64,000 nucleotides of DNA, taken from assembly GCA_947591315.1 (NCBI GenBank), contig CANQDD010000004.1, positions 1 to 64,000 on the forward strand. The letters run 5' to 3'. Each line of letters begins with the position of its first letter. Position 1 is the stretch's first letter. The notes beneath the pieces are model-generated. The model saw only the letters and a program-made list of their open reading frames with translations, ran no database searches and was not told where the DNA came from. Below are positions 34,697-44,029 of the stretch, one piece after another. The translations under genes were made by a program, and so were the position numbers. Source of the stretch: an uncultured Clostridia bacterium (GTDB lineage Bacteria > Bacillota > Clostridia > UBA1381).

Positions 34697-34728
34697 TGTT
34701 TCAAAGGTTTTAAGGGGGTGTTACCGTC

Positions 34729-35769
34729 ATGGATAAAAGACTTGACTGGGCGGATATCGCGCGGGGAATAGGTATAATTCTCGTCGTTTTCGCGCATACG
34801 CTCGTGCCGAAGCTGCGCGAAGCGCATACGGGTGTGGAATTTGTTTGGATTTTTATATACAATTTCCACATGCCGCTGTTTTTCTTTGTGTCGGGGTGGC
34901 TGTTTGAAAAGGGGATTAAACGCTATGCCGACAAGGGAAGGTTTATCGCGGGCAAGGCGCGGCTTTTAATGCTGCCGTACCTTGTGTTTTCGCTGTTCGC
35001 GTACGCCGTTATATTCGTTTCGATGAAGATACCCGCGCTCGCGTCGGTGCTGTCCGGCGGCGGGTACGGCTCGCCGACAATCAGGGATATGGCGCTCGGC
35101 ATACTGTTTTATCTCGGTCACGTCGATCAGCACCTTTGGTTCGTGTATTCGCTCTTTATAGTGTTTGCGGTAAATATACTGCTCGGACGCGTGATGAAAT
35201 CGAAAATAACGCTAATAGTGCTTCTCGCGCTGTACGTGTCGAAGGCGTTCGTTACATACCCCGCGATACTCGACTACACCGCGGCTGATTTGGTATTTTT
35301 CTCGCTTGCGCGCGTGATGTGCGCGGACGGTATGAGCGCCGTTTTGAAAAAGCCGCTGCACATTATTGCGGCGGCGGTCGTGTTTGTGACGGCTAACGTA
35401 ATATACAGCCGCTTTTACGTGTTCGGTATGCCGCGGGGCGCGGTTAAGGCGGCGCTTTACGTGACGCGCGCCGTGTGCAGCGCGGCGGGGATCGTGACGG
35501 TTTGCTCCGTCTCGGATATGATAGCGAAAACAAAAATAAAGCCGTTTTTCACGGCTCTCGGCTCGTACTCGTACGATATATACCTCATGCACGCGCCGTT
35601 TCTCGTGTCGGGGCTTATGGGAATACTGCTTGCATATTCGCCGCTGCCGCCGGCGTTGTGCGTGTGTGTTGTGACGGTGTTGGGGCTTGCGATCCCTTAC
35701 GCGCTGTCACGGTTCGTGATACGAAAAATCCCGCCGCTGTCGTTTGTGCTTCTCGGTGGGAAAAGATAG
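34729..35769 (+). CDS. Acyltransferase-3 family membrane protein
   Basis: A 346-residue integral membrane protein with about ten helices. The N-terminus has LDWADIARGIGIILVVFAHT, with the catalytic-type His in the first helix, and NFHMPLFFFVSGWLF, both typical of acyltransferase-3 proteins. Members move acetyl or other acyl groups to sugars on exopolysaccharides. It is divergent from the polysaccharide operon and probably modifies its product. GGGGGTG lies upstream of ATG 34729. Confidence 0.93.
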   Translation: MDKRLDWADIARGIGIILVVFAHTLVPKLREAHTGVEFVWIFIYNFHMPLFFFVSGWLFEKGIKRYADKGRFIAGKARLLMLPYLVFSLFAYAVIFVSMKIPALASVLSGGGYGSPTIRDMALGILFYLGHVDQHLWFVYSLFIVFAVNILLGRVMKSKITLIVLLALYVSKAFVTYPAILDYTAADLVFFSLARVMCADGMSAVLKKPLHIIAAAVVFVTANVIYSRFYVFGMPRGAVKAALYVTRAVCSAAGIVTVCSVSDMIAKTKIKPFFTALGSYSYDIYLMHAPFLVSGLMGILLAYSPLPPALCVCVVTVLGLAIPYALSRFVIRKIPPLSFVLLGGKR

Positions 35770-35968
35770 GGGCGATGGGCGACCGCCCGTATGGCTCCCT
35801 TGTCAAAGGGGGCTGGCGCGCGCAGCGCGGCTGGGGGATTCTTTTTTTGATTTTTATGATGAATCCCTCCACCGCCTTCGGCGGTCCCCCTCCCTTTAAC
35901 AAGGGAGGCAGACGATGTATGGCGCACAATAAAACATGGTCGTAGGGGCGAACCGTGTTCGCCCGTAT
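35768..35968. repeat. Hairpin-rich intergenic element (copy A) with flanking short repeats
   Basis: The core runs from CTCCCTTGTCAAAGGGGG (about 35795-35812) to CCTCCCTTTAACAAGGGAGG (35889-35908), giving related terminal palindromes. Inside are a GC-rich hairpin around GCGCGCGCAGCGCGG, an inverted pair GGGGGATTC/GAATCCC, and ACCGCCTTCGGCGGT (35871-35885). Two copies of a hairpin of the form GGGGCGA...TCGCCCGTAT flank it at about 35769-35793 and 35945-35968. Copy B at 47807-47986 is clearly related. No coding content; non-autonomous mobile or structured element. It fills the space between the end of the acyltransferase gene and the end of fbp. Confidence 0.82.
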
Positions 35969-35973
35969 AAATT

Positions 35974-37929
35974 TTACCTTTTCTCGGCGACAACACCCTG
36001 TCTGTACGCCTTAATAAGTTCCTTCAAATCGTCTATTCTCTCTTTGAGCCGCTTGCCGTTATCAGTGTCGCCGACGAGTATTCTGTTCGCCGAATGTCTG
36101 ACGGCGACCTGGTTCGACACAATATCCCTGTTATTGTAAATAACGTCCTCCGCGCCGCTGAACGGCTCGTGCGCCGTGAGCGTCAGACCGTAGGAATTAT
36201 ACGTGAGCGTGTAGCCGGCTATTCCCGTCACGGTCTGGTACGCCTTTGAAAAGCCGCCGTCTATCATTATCACCTTGCCGCCGCATTTCAGCGGATTTTC
36301 ACCCTCGCCCTGATGCACGGGGACGTGACCGTTTATTATGTGCCCCGTTTCGGCAAGCCCGAACTCCGCAAGGATCTTGTCGGCTGTTTCCACGTTGTTT
36401 ATAAGCGTGTAATACGCGTTTTTATGCTCCTTGTGCGTTTCCTTGTCCTCTATAAAATACCGCTCGAACGTCGTCATCTTGTCACGCCCGAAAAGCGGCG
36501 ACGTGGGACCGTTCCACAGATACCACATCAAATCCGCACCGCGCACGCGCTCCTTTATGTCGGGCGACAGCAGCGAGCGCCTTATTGCCGCCTCGAACGC
36601 GTCGTAAAGCGCCTTGCCGCCGTAACGCCTGCCGCCGAGCGTCATTTCCTTTAATGTGCCGTCGCTGTTCATCGGCACGCAGCCGTGGAACAGGAGATTG
36701 CCGTTGTATACCTTGTACAGGCTGCCCTTCTGCATAAGCAGGCGCGTGTGGCGCTGCAGCTTCTGACAGCGCACGAACGCCGAACGCAGCTTTTCCATTA
36801 CCTCGCTTTCCTTTTCGGTGAGCGCGTACGGATCTTCGGGATCTATCGTCGGGAAATTCGTGTCAAGCATCGGGTACGTTTTGCCCTCTATCTCCACCGT
36901 TCCGTTTTTGAAATCTATGCGGTGCAGGAGTCTGCGCGAATCCATCTCAAATTCGGGGTACTTCGCGATAAGCTGACCTTCAAGCTTAAACTGTATTACC
37001 GCTATCGCCTTGTGCAGCTTCATCTCGATGTCGTTGTCGGCGACGTCTGTAACTCGCCTGCCGAGACGCTTTATCTTAAATCTCTCGCACTTGTCGTCCT
37101 CGTAGGCAGCCATTGCGAACGTCGCGAGCGGCAGCATGTTTATTCCGTAGCCGTCCTCCAGAACGTCCATATTGCCGTAGCGCACGCTGTTGCGGATAAT
37201 ATTCGCGATACAGGTCGTGTTGCCCGCCGCCGCGCCCATCCACATAACGTCATGGTTGCCCCACTGTATGTCGAGCGAATGGTAGTCGCACAGCTTGTCC
37301 ATTATGTCGTGCGGCGCTCTGCCACGGTCAAAGATGTCGCCGAGGACGTGCAGATGGTCTACGACAAGGCGGTGCACAAGCTCCGCCATTGCTATAATAA
37401 ATTTTTCCGCTATGCCGACCTCCAAAATAGTGTCGACTATGCCGTCAAAGTACGCGCCGCGGTTCAGTACCTCCGGCTTTTCTGTGATAAGCTCCTCTAT
37501 GACGTACGCGTACGCCTTCGGCAGAGCCTTTCTCACCTTCGAGCGCGTGTATTTCGACGATACGACGCGGCATATGTCGATAAGGCGGTAAAGCATTATT
37601 TTGTACCAGTTTTCAGTGTCCTTGCCCTGATGCTTTATGTAGCTTATTTTCTGCGTCGGGTAGTAGACGAGCGACGCGAGCTCGCGCTTGTCCTGTATGC
37701 TCAGCGTGTGACCGAAAACGTCGTCAATCTTTTTGCTGACCGCGCCCGAGCCGTTGCGCAGAACGTGCGAAAACGCGGCGTACTCGCCGTGTATGTCGCT
37801 TAAAAAATGCTCCGTTCCCTTCGGGAGATTGAGTATCGCCTGCATGTTTATAATCTCCGTCGCGGCGCTGTCCACCGTCGGATAAAGCTCCGACAGCCGT
37901 TCGAGATATTTTATTTCGCTCTTGTTCAT
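35974..37929 (-). CDS. fbp: Fructose-1,6-bisphosphatase, class III
   Basis: A 651-residue class III FBPase that makes fructose 6-phosphate in gluconeogenesis, the form found in Bacillota. Metallophosphatase motifs are HFLSDIHGEY (about 40-49), GDIFDRGRAPHDIM, WGNHDVMWMGAA and INGHVPVHQG. ATG 37929 gives the usual N-terminus MNKSEIKYLERLSELYP and overlaps the hslO stop (ATGA). The much longer upstream in-frame extension would only read hslO out of frame. Last gene of the acyltransferase-mnmA-cdaA-cdaR-hslO-fbp operon. Confidence 0.95.
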   Translation of the reverse strand: MNKSEIKYLERLSELYPTVDSAATEIINMQAILNLPKGTEHFLSDIHGEYAAFSHVLRNGSGAVSKKIDDVFGHTLSIQDKRELASLVYYPTQKISYIKHQGKDTENWYKIMLYRLIDICRVVSSKYTRSKVRKALPKAYAYVIEELITEKPEVLNRGAYFDGIVDTILEVGIAEKFIIAMAELVHRLVVDHLHVLGDIFDRGRAPHDIMDKLCDYHSLDIQWGNHDVMWMGAAAGNTTCIANIIRNSVRYGNMDVLEDGYGINMLPLATFAMAAYEDDKCERFKIKRLGRRVTDVADNDIEMKLHKAIAVIQFKLEGQLIAKYPEFEMDSRRLLHRIDFKNGTVEIEGKTYPMLDTNFPTIDPEDPYALTEKESEVMEKLRSAFVRCQKLQRHTRLLMQKGSLYKVYNGNLLFHGCVPMNSDGTLKEMTLGGRRYGGKALYDAFEAAIRRSLLSPDIKERVRGADLMWYLWNGPTSPLFGRDKMTTFERYFIEDKETHKEHKNAYYTLINNVETADKILAEFGLAETGHIINGHVPVHQGEGENPLKCGGKVIMIDGGFSKAYQTVTGIAGYTLTYNSYGLTLTAHEPFSGAEDVIYNNRDIVSNQVAVRHSANRILVGDTDNGKRLKERIDDLKELIKAYRQGVVAEKR

Positions 37930-38846
37930 CGTTTGCCCTCCGCTTGTTTTAAAAGCTCCGTCAGTTCCTCTTTTGTGAAATTGTATTTGTTGTCGCAGAA
38001 GCGGCACATCATTTCCGCGCCGCCCTGCTCGTCTATCAGCGAACGGATCTCGTCCGCGCCTATCGTGACGAGCGCGCGCTCCATGCGTTCGCGCGAGCAC
38101 TTGCACTTGTATTCCGGCACGATGTACTTGTTTTCGCATATCATCGAAAAGCCCTCCGTCATGCGGAAAAGTATATCCTCCGCGCCGCTGCCGCCGTGTA
38201 TTAAATCGGTTATCGGCGGCGCTTCCTTTATTATTTCCTCAAGCCTTACAGCCGTTTCGTCGGTCGCCTCGGGCATGAGCTGTATCATGTAACCGCCCGC
38301 CGCGAGAGCCTTGTCGTCGGTGTTCACAAGCACGCCGAGCGCGATTGCGGTCGGTATCTGCTCGCTTTTCGCGTAGTAGTACGTCAAGTCCTCCGCGATT
38401 TCTCCCGACACGAGCGGTACGCGTCCGATATACGGCTCTTTCATGCCGAGGTCGCGTATCACGCTCAAATATCCGCCGTCATGCGATGTGCCGCCCGTGA
38501 CGCCCGTTACCGCGCCGCCGACGTCGAGCTTGCCCTTAGAGTTAAGCGGACGGTCGATGTATGGGTTTGAAATGTACCCTCTCACGCGGCTCTTATTGTC
38601 CGTCACGGCTACCATGTCGCGTATGTCTCCGTTACCCTTTATCTGAAGCGTCATACTGTCCGTGTCGCTTTTAAGTCCCGCCGCTCCCATTATCGCCGCC
38701 GCTGTGAGCAGTCTGCCGAGCGCGGCTGTCGCCACGGGGAAAGTACCGTGTATTCTCTGCGCCTCGTTCACAAGGTCGGTCGTGACCGCCGCGTACACGC
38801 GTATCGTGCCGTCGGCGCTGTTTCCTCTTACAAGTCTGTCAGCCAT
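37926..38846 (-). CDS. hslO: Redox-regulated chaperone Hsp33
   Basis: A 306-residue holdase activated by oxidation. The C-terminal zinc motif CKC...CRFC (C-x-C about 251-253 and C-x2-C near 284) is intact, so redox switching is likely. The body matches the family, e.g. GTFPVATAALGRLLTAAAIMG and GYLSVIRDLG. It starts 4 bp after the cdaR stop and its stop overlaps the fbp ATG. Confidence 0.95.
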   Translation of the reverse strand: MADRLVRGNSADGTIRVYAAVTTDLVNEAQRIHGTFPVATAALGRLLTAAAIMGAAGLKSDTDSMTLQIKGNGDIRDMVAVTDNKSRVRGYISNPYIDRPLNSKGKLDVGGAVTGVTGGTSHDGGYLSVIRDLGMKEPYIGRVPLVSGEIAEDLTYYYAKSEQIPTAIALGVLVNTDDKALAAGGYMIQLMPEATDETAVRLEEIIKEAPPITDLIHGGSGAEDILFRMTEGFSMICENKYIVPEYKCKCSRERMERALVTIGADEIRSLIDEQGGAEMMCRFCDNKYNFTKEELTELLKQAEGKR

Positions 38847-38850
38847 TTAC

Positions 38851-39825
38851 TTAGTCTCCGTTTTGTTCTTCGTTATTCTCGTCAACCGGCTTTTCGTGCG
38901 CGCTGACGTTCACCTTTACCGCCGCGCTGTCAGCCGGTATGTATATGCCCTCGACCGCGTCTATTTTGAACTCCTTTTCTCCGCTCTCTATCGTCGGTAT
39001 CGTCACGGTCAGACGCTCCGGCGCGGCCGCTCCGTCCTCAACGCCGACCTTCACTCTGTCCGGCTCCGGATCGGGGTTGTCAAGCTCGTAGCCCTCGCTG
39101 AAGCTGTCCGACAGCTTTACGTCAATCGGCAGCGTCACCGCGTCGTATATCCTGTTTACAACGTCTATCTCGCTGCGCGGACTTTCTATCGTCTCGTTTT
39201 CCGTTATCGGCGCGCCCGAAGAATTTATGAGCGCATATTCGAGCTTTGATTCGCCTTCCTTTACGTCCTGCCAGTTTATTACCGCCTGCGCGCCGTCCAC
39301 CTCGTTTATCTCGCTTTCCGCGCCGCTTATTTCAACGACGGGGTTTTTAATGTCGGTGCGCACGAGCTTATCGGTCGGAACGCCCGTATACGTCACCTTT
39401 ACCTCTGTCTCCTTTGAAACGATTTTCTCCGCGTTCACCGTGATATTTCCGTAATTTTCCTTCTCAACGCCTATGCGCGTCGTCGGTATCACCGGCTTAC
39501 CCGTAAGGCTGTACGTTCCCGCATCGGTTATGTTGCTCAAATCCACCTGAATGTAAACGTCGTCCATATAATTCATAAGGTCGCCGCGGCTGCCTCTGAC
39601 CGTCACGGACAGCGGCGGTATGTTCTCGCGTCCCGTCACCGTCAGATTTCTGTCGCGCAGCGTCGCCTCGCCGACGAACCGCACCTTAAGATTTGTGAGA
39701 GTGACGGTTATTGTCGGGTTCGTGAGCGACATTACCATGAACCATACAATCACGGCAAGAAGTATGGAAAGCGCCATTGTACGGATTTTTTTCTTTTGAG
39801 GTTTTGTTTCGTTGCTATCAGCCAT
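38851..39825 (-). CDS. cdaR: YbbR-domain regulator of diadenylate cyclase (CdaR)
   Basis: A 324-residue membrane protein with a short basic cytoplasmic N-terminus, one membrane helix (about 17-36) and four YbbR-type beta domains outside. Each contains the repeating pattern of V-T-V/I strands (for example PPLSVTVRGSRGDLMNYMDDV and KLVRTDIKNPVVEISG). CdaR binds and modulates CdaA. It lies 26 bp after cdaA. In most Bacillota glmM follows this pair; it does not here. Confidence 0.93.
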   Translation of the reverse strand: MADSNETKPQKKKIRTMALSILLAVIVWFMVMSLTNPTITVTLTNLKVRFVGEATLRDRNLTVTGRENIPPLSVTVRGSRGDLMNYMDDVYIQVDLSNITDAGTYSLTGKPVIPTTRIGVEKENYGNITVNAEKIVSKETEVKVTYTGVPTDKLVRTDIKNPVVEISGAESEINEVDGAQAVINWQDVKEGESKLEYALINSSGAPITENETIESPRSEIDVVNRIYDAVTLPIDVKLSDSFSEGYELDNPDPEPDRVKVGVEDGAAAPERLTVTIPTIESGEKEFKIDAVEGIYIPADSAAVKVNVSAHEKPVDENNEEQNGD

Positions 39826-39851
39826 TTTACCTAACTCCCTTCAATCCGTTT

Positions 39852-40700
39852 TTACTGCGCCTTTGTTTTCCAGAATTTTATCTTGTCTATTTTCTGCTGC
39901 GTTTCCGGCTTCTGTATTATGAGCTTTTTAAGCGCTTTGCCGAGCGAGTCGCGCGTCAGGTTGCGCGTCAGCGAGCCGTTTAATGCTATTGAAATTTTAC
40001 CCGTTTCCTCACTTACCACGACTATTACCGCGTCCGTTACCTCGCTCAGTCCTATCGCCGCTCTGTGGCGCGTGCCGAGGTCGCGGGAAAGGTTGTTGTT
40101 CGCGGTGAGCGGCAAAAGGCAGCCCGCCGTTATTATCTTGTTGCCGCGTATGATTACCGCGCCGTCATGGAGCGGCGTGTTCGGCACGAATATGTTTTCC
40201 AAAAGTCCGCTCGTCACATTCGCCTCAAGCATTGTGCCGGTGCTTATAAACTCGCCCAGACGCGTGCTGCGCTCTATGACTATGAGCGCGCCCGTTTTTG
40301 TGAGCGACAGATTTTCCGCCGCAAGCGATACGGATTCTATAGTTTTCGCAAGTTCCTCCTCACTGTTGTCAACGGCGAAGTCGATTATCCTGCCCACCTT
40401 GAACCGTCCCATACGTTCGAGCAGGCTCCTAAGCTCCGGCTGGAACAGCACGATTATCGCGAACGCGCCTATCTGCATCGCGCCGCCGAGTATGTAATTG
40501 AGCGCGTTCAGGTTGAGCCGCTGGCTCAGGAAAAACACGGCGAACAGGAATATTATTCCCTTTACAAGCTGCATCGCACGCGTTTCGCGTATAAGATTTA
40601 TAAGGTAATAGAAAATTACCGCCACTATGATAACGTCGATAAAATCCGTTATGCGCAGAAGCTGTATATACTTTATTACCCTGTCCATAAATGCGTCCAT
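39852..40700 (-). CDS. cdaA: Diadenylate cyclase CdaA
   Basis: A 282-residue membrane enzyme making c-di-AMP, the second messenger controlling potassium and osmolyte uptake and wall homeostasis. It has three N-terminal helices (to about 85) and the DAC domain with the catalytic motifs LHDGAVII and GTRHRAAIG intact. It follows mnmA by 13 bp and precedes cdaR. Confidence 0.96.
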   Translation of the reverse strand: MDAFMDRVIKYIQLLRITDFIDVIIVAVIFYYLINLIRETRAMQLVKGIIFLFAVFFLSQRLNLNALNYILGGAMQIGAFAIIVLFQPELRSLLERMGRFKVGRIIDFAVDNSEEELAKTIESVSLAAENLSLTKTGALIVIERSTRLGEFISTGTMLEANVTSGLLENIFVPNTPLHDGAVIIRGNKIITAGCLLPLTANNNLSRDLGTRHRAAIGLSEVTDAVIVVVSEETGKISIALNGSLTRNLTRDSLGKALKKLIIQKPETQQKIDKIKFWKTKAQ

Positions 40701-40713
40701 AGCGTCCTCCTTT

Positions 40714-41784
40714 TCATATTACCGTTCCGCCGCCGAGAACAATGTCGCCGTCGTAAAACACGACCGCCTGCCCCGGCGTCACGGCGCGTACCGGCTCCTT
40801 AAACGCGAGCCGCACCCTGCCGCCCGTGAGCGGCGTTAAAACCGCGTCACGCGGCGGAGCCTGATAGCGTATGCGCGCGGTCACGTTTATTTCGCCTTTG
40901 GGCGTTTCGCCCGATATAAAATTTACGTCCTCCGCGGTAAGCTCCGACGAAAATTCCATACCCTTTTCGCCGAGCGTTATCGTGTTGTTTTCCGCGTCTA
41001 TCTTCATTACGAACATCGGTCTGCCGTAAGCGCCTATGCCCTTGCGCTGACCTATCGTGTAGTATATAAGCCCTCGGTGTCTGCCTATGACGTTCCCGTT
41101 TACGTCGAGTATATCGCCCTCGCGCGGCGTGTAATCGGAATATTCGGTGATGAATTTCGCGTAATCGTCGTCCTCAACGAAGCATATTTCCTGACTGTCG
41201 CGCTTGTGCGCCACACCAAGTCCCAGCTCCTCCGCCTTCGCGCGCACCCAATCCTTGTCATAGCCGCCGAGCGGCATAAGCGTGTGCGCGAGCTGTTCCT
41301 GCGTGAAGTTATATAGTACGTAGCTCTGGTCCTTCTTTGCCGCCTCCGAAGCGCGGAGTATATATTTGCCGTCCGCGCCGCGCTCTATCTTCGCGTAATG
41401 CCCTGTCGCGACATAATCTATCCCCATCGCGAGAGCCTTTTTCATAAACGCGTCGAATTTCAGATATTTGTTGCACGCGATACACGGGTTCGGCGTTCTG
41501 CCGCGCGTGTACTCGCGCACAAAGTAATCGACCACCTTGTCGCGGAACATATCCTTGAAATTCATAACGTAAAAGTCTATGCCGAGCTTGTCGCACACGC
41601 GCCTTGCGTCCTCGACCGCGCTTTCGGCGCAGCAGCCCTCGTGCTTTGAGTTCGCCGCGTCCGTGTACGTCCAAAGCCGCATTGTCGCGCCTATCACACG
41701 GTAGCCCCGCTCCTTTAACAGCGCAGCTGCGACGGACGAGTCAACTCCGCCCGACATGCCTATTAAAACGCTCTTTTCAGCCAT
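40714..41784 (-). CDS. mnmA: tRNA-specific 2-thiouridylase MnmA
   Basis: A 356-residue enzyme that thiolates U34 of tRNA Lys, Glu and Gln. The PP-loop is GMSGGVDSSVAAALL (about 9-23). The catalytic cysteines are in NPCIACN and in SQEICFVEDDDY. The C-terminal beta-barrel domain has RIRYQAPPRDAVL. The start overlaps or abuts no other gene; the acyltransferase gene ends 20 bp upstream. Confidence 0.96.
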   Translation of the reverse strand: MAEKSVLIGMSGGVDSSVAAALLKERGYRVIGATMRLWTYTDAANSKHEGCCAESAVEDARRVCDKLGIDFYVMNFKDMFRDKVVDYFVREYTRGRTPNPCIACNKYLKFDAFMKKALAMGIDYVATGHYAKIERGADGKYILRASEAAKKDQSYVLYNFTQEQLAHTLMPLGGYDKDWVRAKAEELGLGVAHKRDSQEICFVEDDDYAKFITEYSDYTPREGDILDVNGNVIGRHRGLIYYTIGQRKGIGAYGRPMFVMKIDAENNTITLGEKGMEFSSELTAEDVNFISGETPKGEINVTARIRYQAPPRDAVLTPLTGGRVRLAFKEPVRAVTPGQAVVFYDGDIVLGGGTVI

Positions 41785-41803
41785 TATTTCCTCCGATTAT
41801 AAG

Positions 41804-42931
41804 TCAAAAATCACTTTCGCCGCTTTTCACTTCAACGCTTACCGGCTCGGGTGTCGGCGGCGCGGGCGGCGGTATAACCGTTTGTGCGCGCGGTCTGCTC
41901 CTGAACAGCCGCGCTACGGTGTCGTCCACAAGATAATACGATATAAACGCCAAAACCGCCGAAACAGCGTAAGCCGCGATTACGTAACCAATATTGCCGG
42001 TAAGTCCGAGGTGTACGAACACGTCAACGACAATCATGTGGTACAGATACAGTCCGTACGACAAATCAATACTGAATCTGAGTTTGCCGAAGCTGTAGCC
42101 GATTCCTATCGTGAGCATGATAAGCAGAAGCACTATTACCATATCCTGGTATTCGCCCACGCGCGGCGCGCCGTTCATGAGCCATATTCCGCGCCCGATT
42201 ATGAGCAGCGCAAGCAGTACCTTCGCGCGGCACAGCATGGGTACGATCGTTTCACGCCAGCGGTATATGAACCAGCCCGCGAAGTAAATGTAGAAAAACG
42301 GCAGGCATGTGTGTGAAATCACGTTCTTTACCGCCACCGGCACGCTTGCCTGCACATACGGCGTGACGATATTAAGCGCCATCGAGAACACCAGCACGCC
42401 TATCCACACGCCTATCCTGCGGTTTTTAAGCGCCTTGTACACGAGCGCGGTGATAAGGTAAAACTGCACCGTGTAAATCATCGTCCACAAATTGCCCTGA
42501 AAGTTACCCGTTCCGAACGCGGATATAAAATCGGGCTGCGGGAAATCGCGTATAAAGCAGAGCTGACCGATAAACCATGTCGTAAACGTGCCGTTCCAGA
42601 TAAAGCCGCAGAACGCGGCGGCGACGAGTACGCCGATTATTATACATATCCACAGCGACGGTATTATGCGCAGCACTCTCTTTTTGAGAAATTCGCCCAC
42701 TCCCCTGCTCCGCTCCATTGACGCGGGTATCAGAAAGCCGCTTATGCAGAAAAGCACGACAACTCCGCTCCACCAGTTAAAAAAGGGCGGTGTTTCAACG
42801 TGAAGAATATGGCGCAGTATGTGCTGCGTCATGACGTGCAGCGCGCTCAAAAGGCGCAGCAGATCAAAGCAATTCGATCCGAAATCGAAATTTTCCCCCG
42901 ATATTTTTCGCACTTCCTTCACCGCCCCCAT
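41804..42931 (-). CDS. Acyltransferase-3 family membrane protein
   Basis: A membrane acyltransferase of about 375 residues with some ten helices. NCFDLLRLLSALHVMTQH carries the first-helix His, followed by VVLFCISGFLIPASM and RVLRIIPSLWICI (conserved R-x10-S/R region). The C-terminus is short and Pro-rich. It is the first gene of the operon with mnmA, cdaA, cdaR, hslO and fbp. The -10 box lies only about 15 bases before ATG 42931, so either the message has a very short leader or translation starts at GTG 42922 or GTG 42913, which have GGGGG or AAGGA upstream. Confidence 0.9.
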   Translation of the reverse strand: MGAVKEVRKISGENFDFGSNCFDLLRLLSALHVMTQHILRHILHVETPPFFNWWSGVVVLFCISGFLIPASMERSRGVGEFLKKRVLRIIPSLWICIIIGVLVAAAFCGFIWNGTFTTWFIGQLCFIRDFPQPDFISAFGTGNFQGNLWTMIYTVQFYLITALVYKALKNRRIGVWIGVLVFSMALNIVTPYVQASVPVAVKNVISHTCLPFFYIYFAGWFIYRWRETIVPMLCRAKVLLALLIIGRGIWLMNGAPRVGEYQDMVIVLLLIMLTIGIGYSFGKLRFSIDLSYGLYLYHMIVVDVFVHLGLTGNIGYVIAAYAVSAVLAFISYYLVDDTVARLFRSRPRAQTVIPPPAPPTPEPVSVEVKSGESDF

Positions 42932-42946
42932 ACTTTCCTATAATAT

Positions 42947-42975
42947 ATTGTACCCCATAAGCGCTCATAAGTCAA
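42947..42975 (-). promoter_or_regulatory. Promoter of the acyltransferase-mnmA-cdaAR-hslO-fbp operon
   Basis: Minus strand: TTGACT (42970-42975), 17 bp, TACAAT (42947-42952). The start of transcription would be near 42940, leaving a leader of about ten bases for ATG 42931. Confidence 0.75.
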
Positions 42976-43080
42976 GCCGCGCAAAAATAAAATGAAGTGT
43001 GAGAATACGAGAGTATAAATGAGAATAAAGGCGATTTTCAAAGATTTACATAAAAATTTTTATTTTGAGCAAAAAAAGTG

Positions 43081-43109
43081 TTGACAACGGAGGGTAAAGA
43101 TAGTAAAAT
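43081..43109 (+). promoter_or_regulatory. Promoter of rplM-rpsI
   Basis: TTGACA (43081-43086), 17 bp, TAAAAT (43104-43109). The leader of about 50 bases contains a small hairpin GTTGAG/CTTAAC (about 43121-43137), a possible L13 autoregulatory leader; that part is speculative. Confidence 0.8.
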
Positions 43110-43165
43110 AGCCGTTGTGAGTTGAGAAAATCTTAACATATTGATTAAAACAGGAGGAAACAACA

Positions 43166-43606
43166 ATGAATTCAAGCTATTTGCAGAAGCCGGCTGACGT
43201 TGAGCGCAAGTGGTACGTGGTTGACGCCGCGGACAAGCCGCTCGGACGCGTTGCAGCGACAGTCGCAAGTATTTTAAGAGGAAAGCACCTCCCCACATTC
43301 ACTCCGAACGTGGATTGCGGGGATCACGTTATCGTCATTAACGCCGATAAGATCATCCTCACGGGCAACAAGCTCAATCAGAAAATTCGCTACTATCACA
43401 CGGGCTGGGTAGGCGGTATCAAGGAGATACACTACGACAAGCTGATGGCTGAGCAGCCCGAAAAGGCTGTTATGTACGCCGTAAACGGTATGCTGCCGAA
43501 CAACACAATCGGCAGAAAAGCTCTCACGAGACTTCGCGTTTACAAGGGCGCGGAGCATGAGCACGCGGCGCAGAAGCCTATCGAATGGACAGGCGAAATA
43601 AAGTAA
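43166..43606 (+). CDS. rplM: Ribosomal protein L13
   Basis: A 146-residue large-subunit protein, with [18 protein letters not shown], the family signature near the N-terminus, and [20 protein letters not shown] towards the end. AGGAGG precedes ATG 43166. It forms the conserved operon with rpsI. Confidence 0.97.
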   Translation: MNSSYLQKPADVERKWYVVDAADKPLGRVAATVASILRGKHLPTFTPNVDCGDHVIVINADKIILTGNKLNQKIRYYHTGWVGGIKEIHYDKLMAEQPEKAVMYAVNGMLPNNTIGRKALTRLRVYKGAEHEHAAQKPIEWTGEIK

Positions 43607-43619
43607 GGAGGATATGAAA

Positions 43620-44015
43620 ATGGCAAAAGAACAGTATTACGGCACAGGCAGAAGAAAGTCGTCCGTTGCGAGAGTTCGTCTTGTTCCCGGCAGCGGCGCT
43701 ATTACAATAAACGGCAGATCGATCGATGATTATTTCGGTCTTGAAACATTGAAGCTTATCGTTCGTCAGCCGCTTGAGCTTACAAAGACAGGCGATAAGT
43801 TCGACGTTATAGCTAAGGTTGAGGGCGGCGGCTTCACCGGTCAGGCGGGCGCTATCCGTCACGGCATTTCAAGAGCGCTTCTTGAGGTTGACAGCGAGAC
43901 GTACAGACCTGACCTTAAGGCTGCGGGCTTCCTGACGAGAGATTCGAGAATGAAGGAAAGAAAGAAGTACGGTCTCAAAGCCGCACGTCGCGCACCGCAG
44001 TTCTCGAAGAGATAA
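43620..44015 (+). CDS. rpsI: Ribosomal protein S9
   Basis: A 131-residue small-subunit protein, with [16 protein letters not shown] at the start, and [19 protein letters not shown] and the basic tail [16 protein letters not shown], which reaches the decoding site. ATG 43620 is preferred over ATG 43614, because AAGGAGG (43605-43611) is 8 nt before the former and only 2 nt before the latter. Confidence 0.97.
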   Translation: MAKEQYYGTGRRKSSVARVRLVPGSGAITINGRSIDDYFGLETLKLIVRQPLELTKTGDKFDVIAKVEGGGFTGQAGAIRHGISRALLEVDSETYRPDLKAAGFLTRDSRMKERKKYGLKAARRAPQFSKR

Positions 44016-44029
44016 ATTTTACACAAAAA

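Noticed and set aside
36685-37803. Long plus-strand open frame (372 codons) inside fbp
   Set aside because: It is antisense to the well-supported fbp gene, has no ribosome binding site and a composition typical of a shadow frame (many Arg, His, Val, Tyr). The same applies to plus-strand frames at 26302-27744, 27835-28614 and 6186-7142.
43110-43165. L13 ribosomal leader riboregulator
   Set aside because: Only one weak six-pair hairpin is seen in the ~50-base leader; I cannot match it to the known L13 leader model, so it is mentioned only with the promoter.
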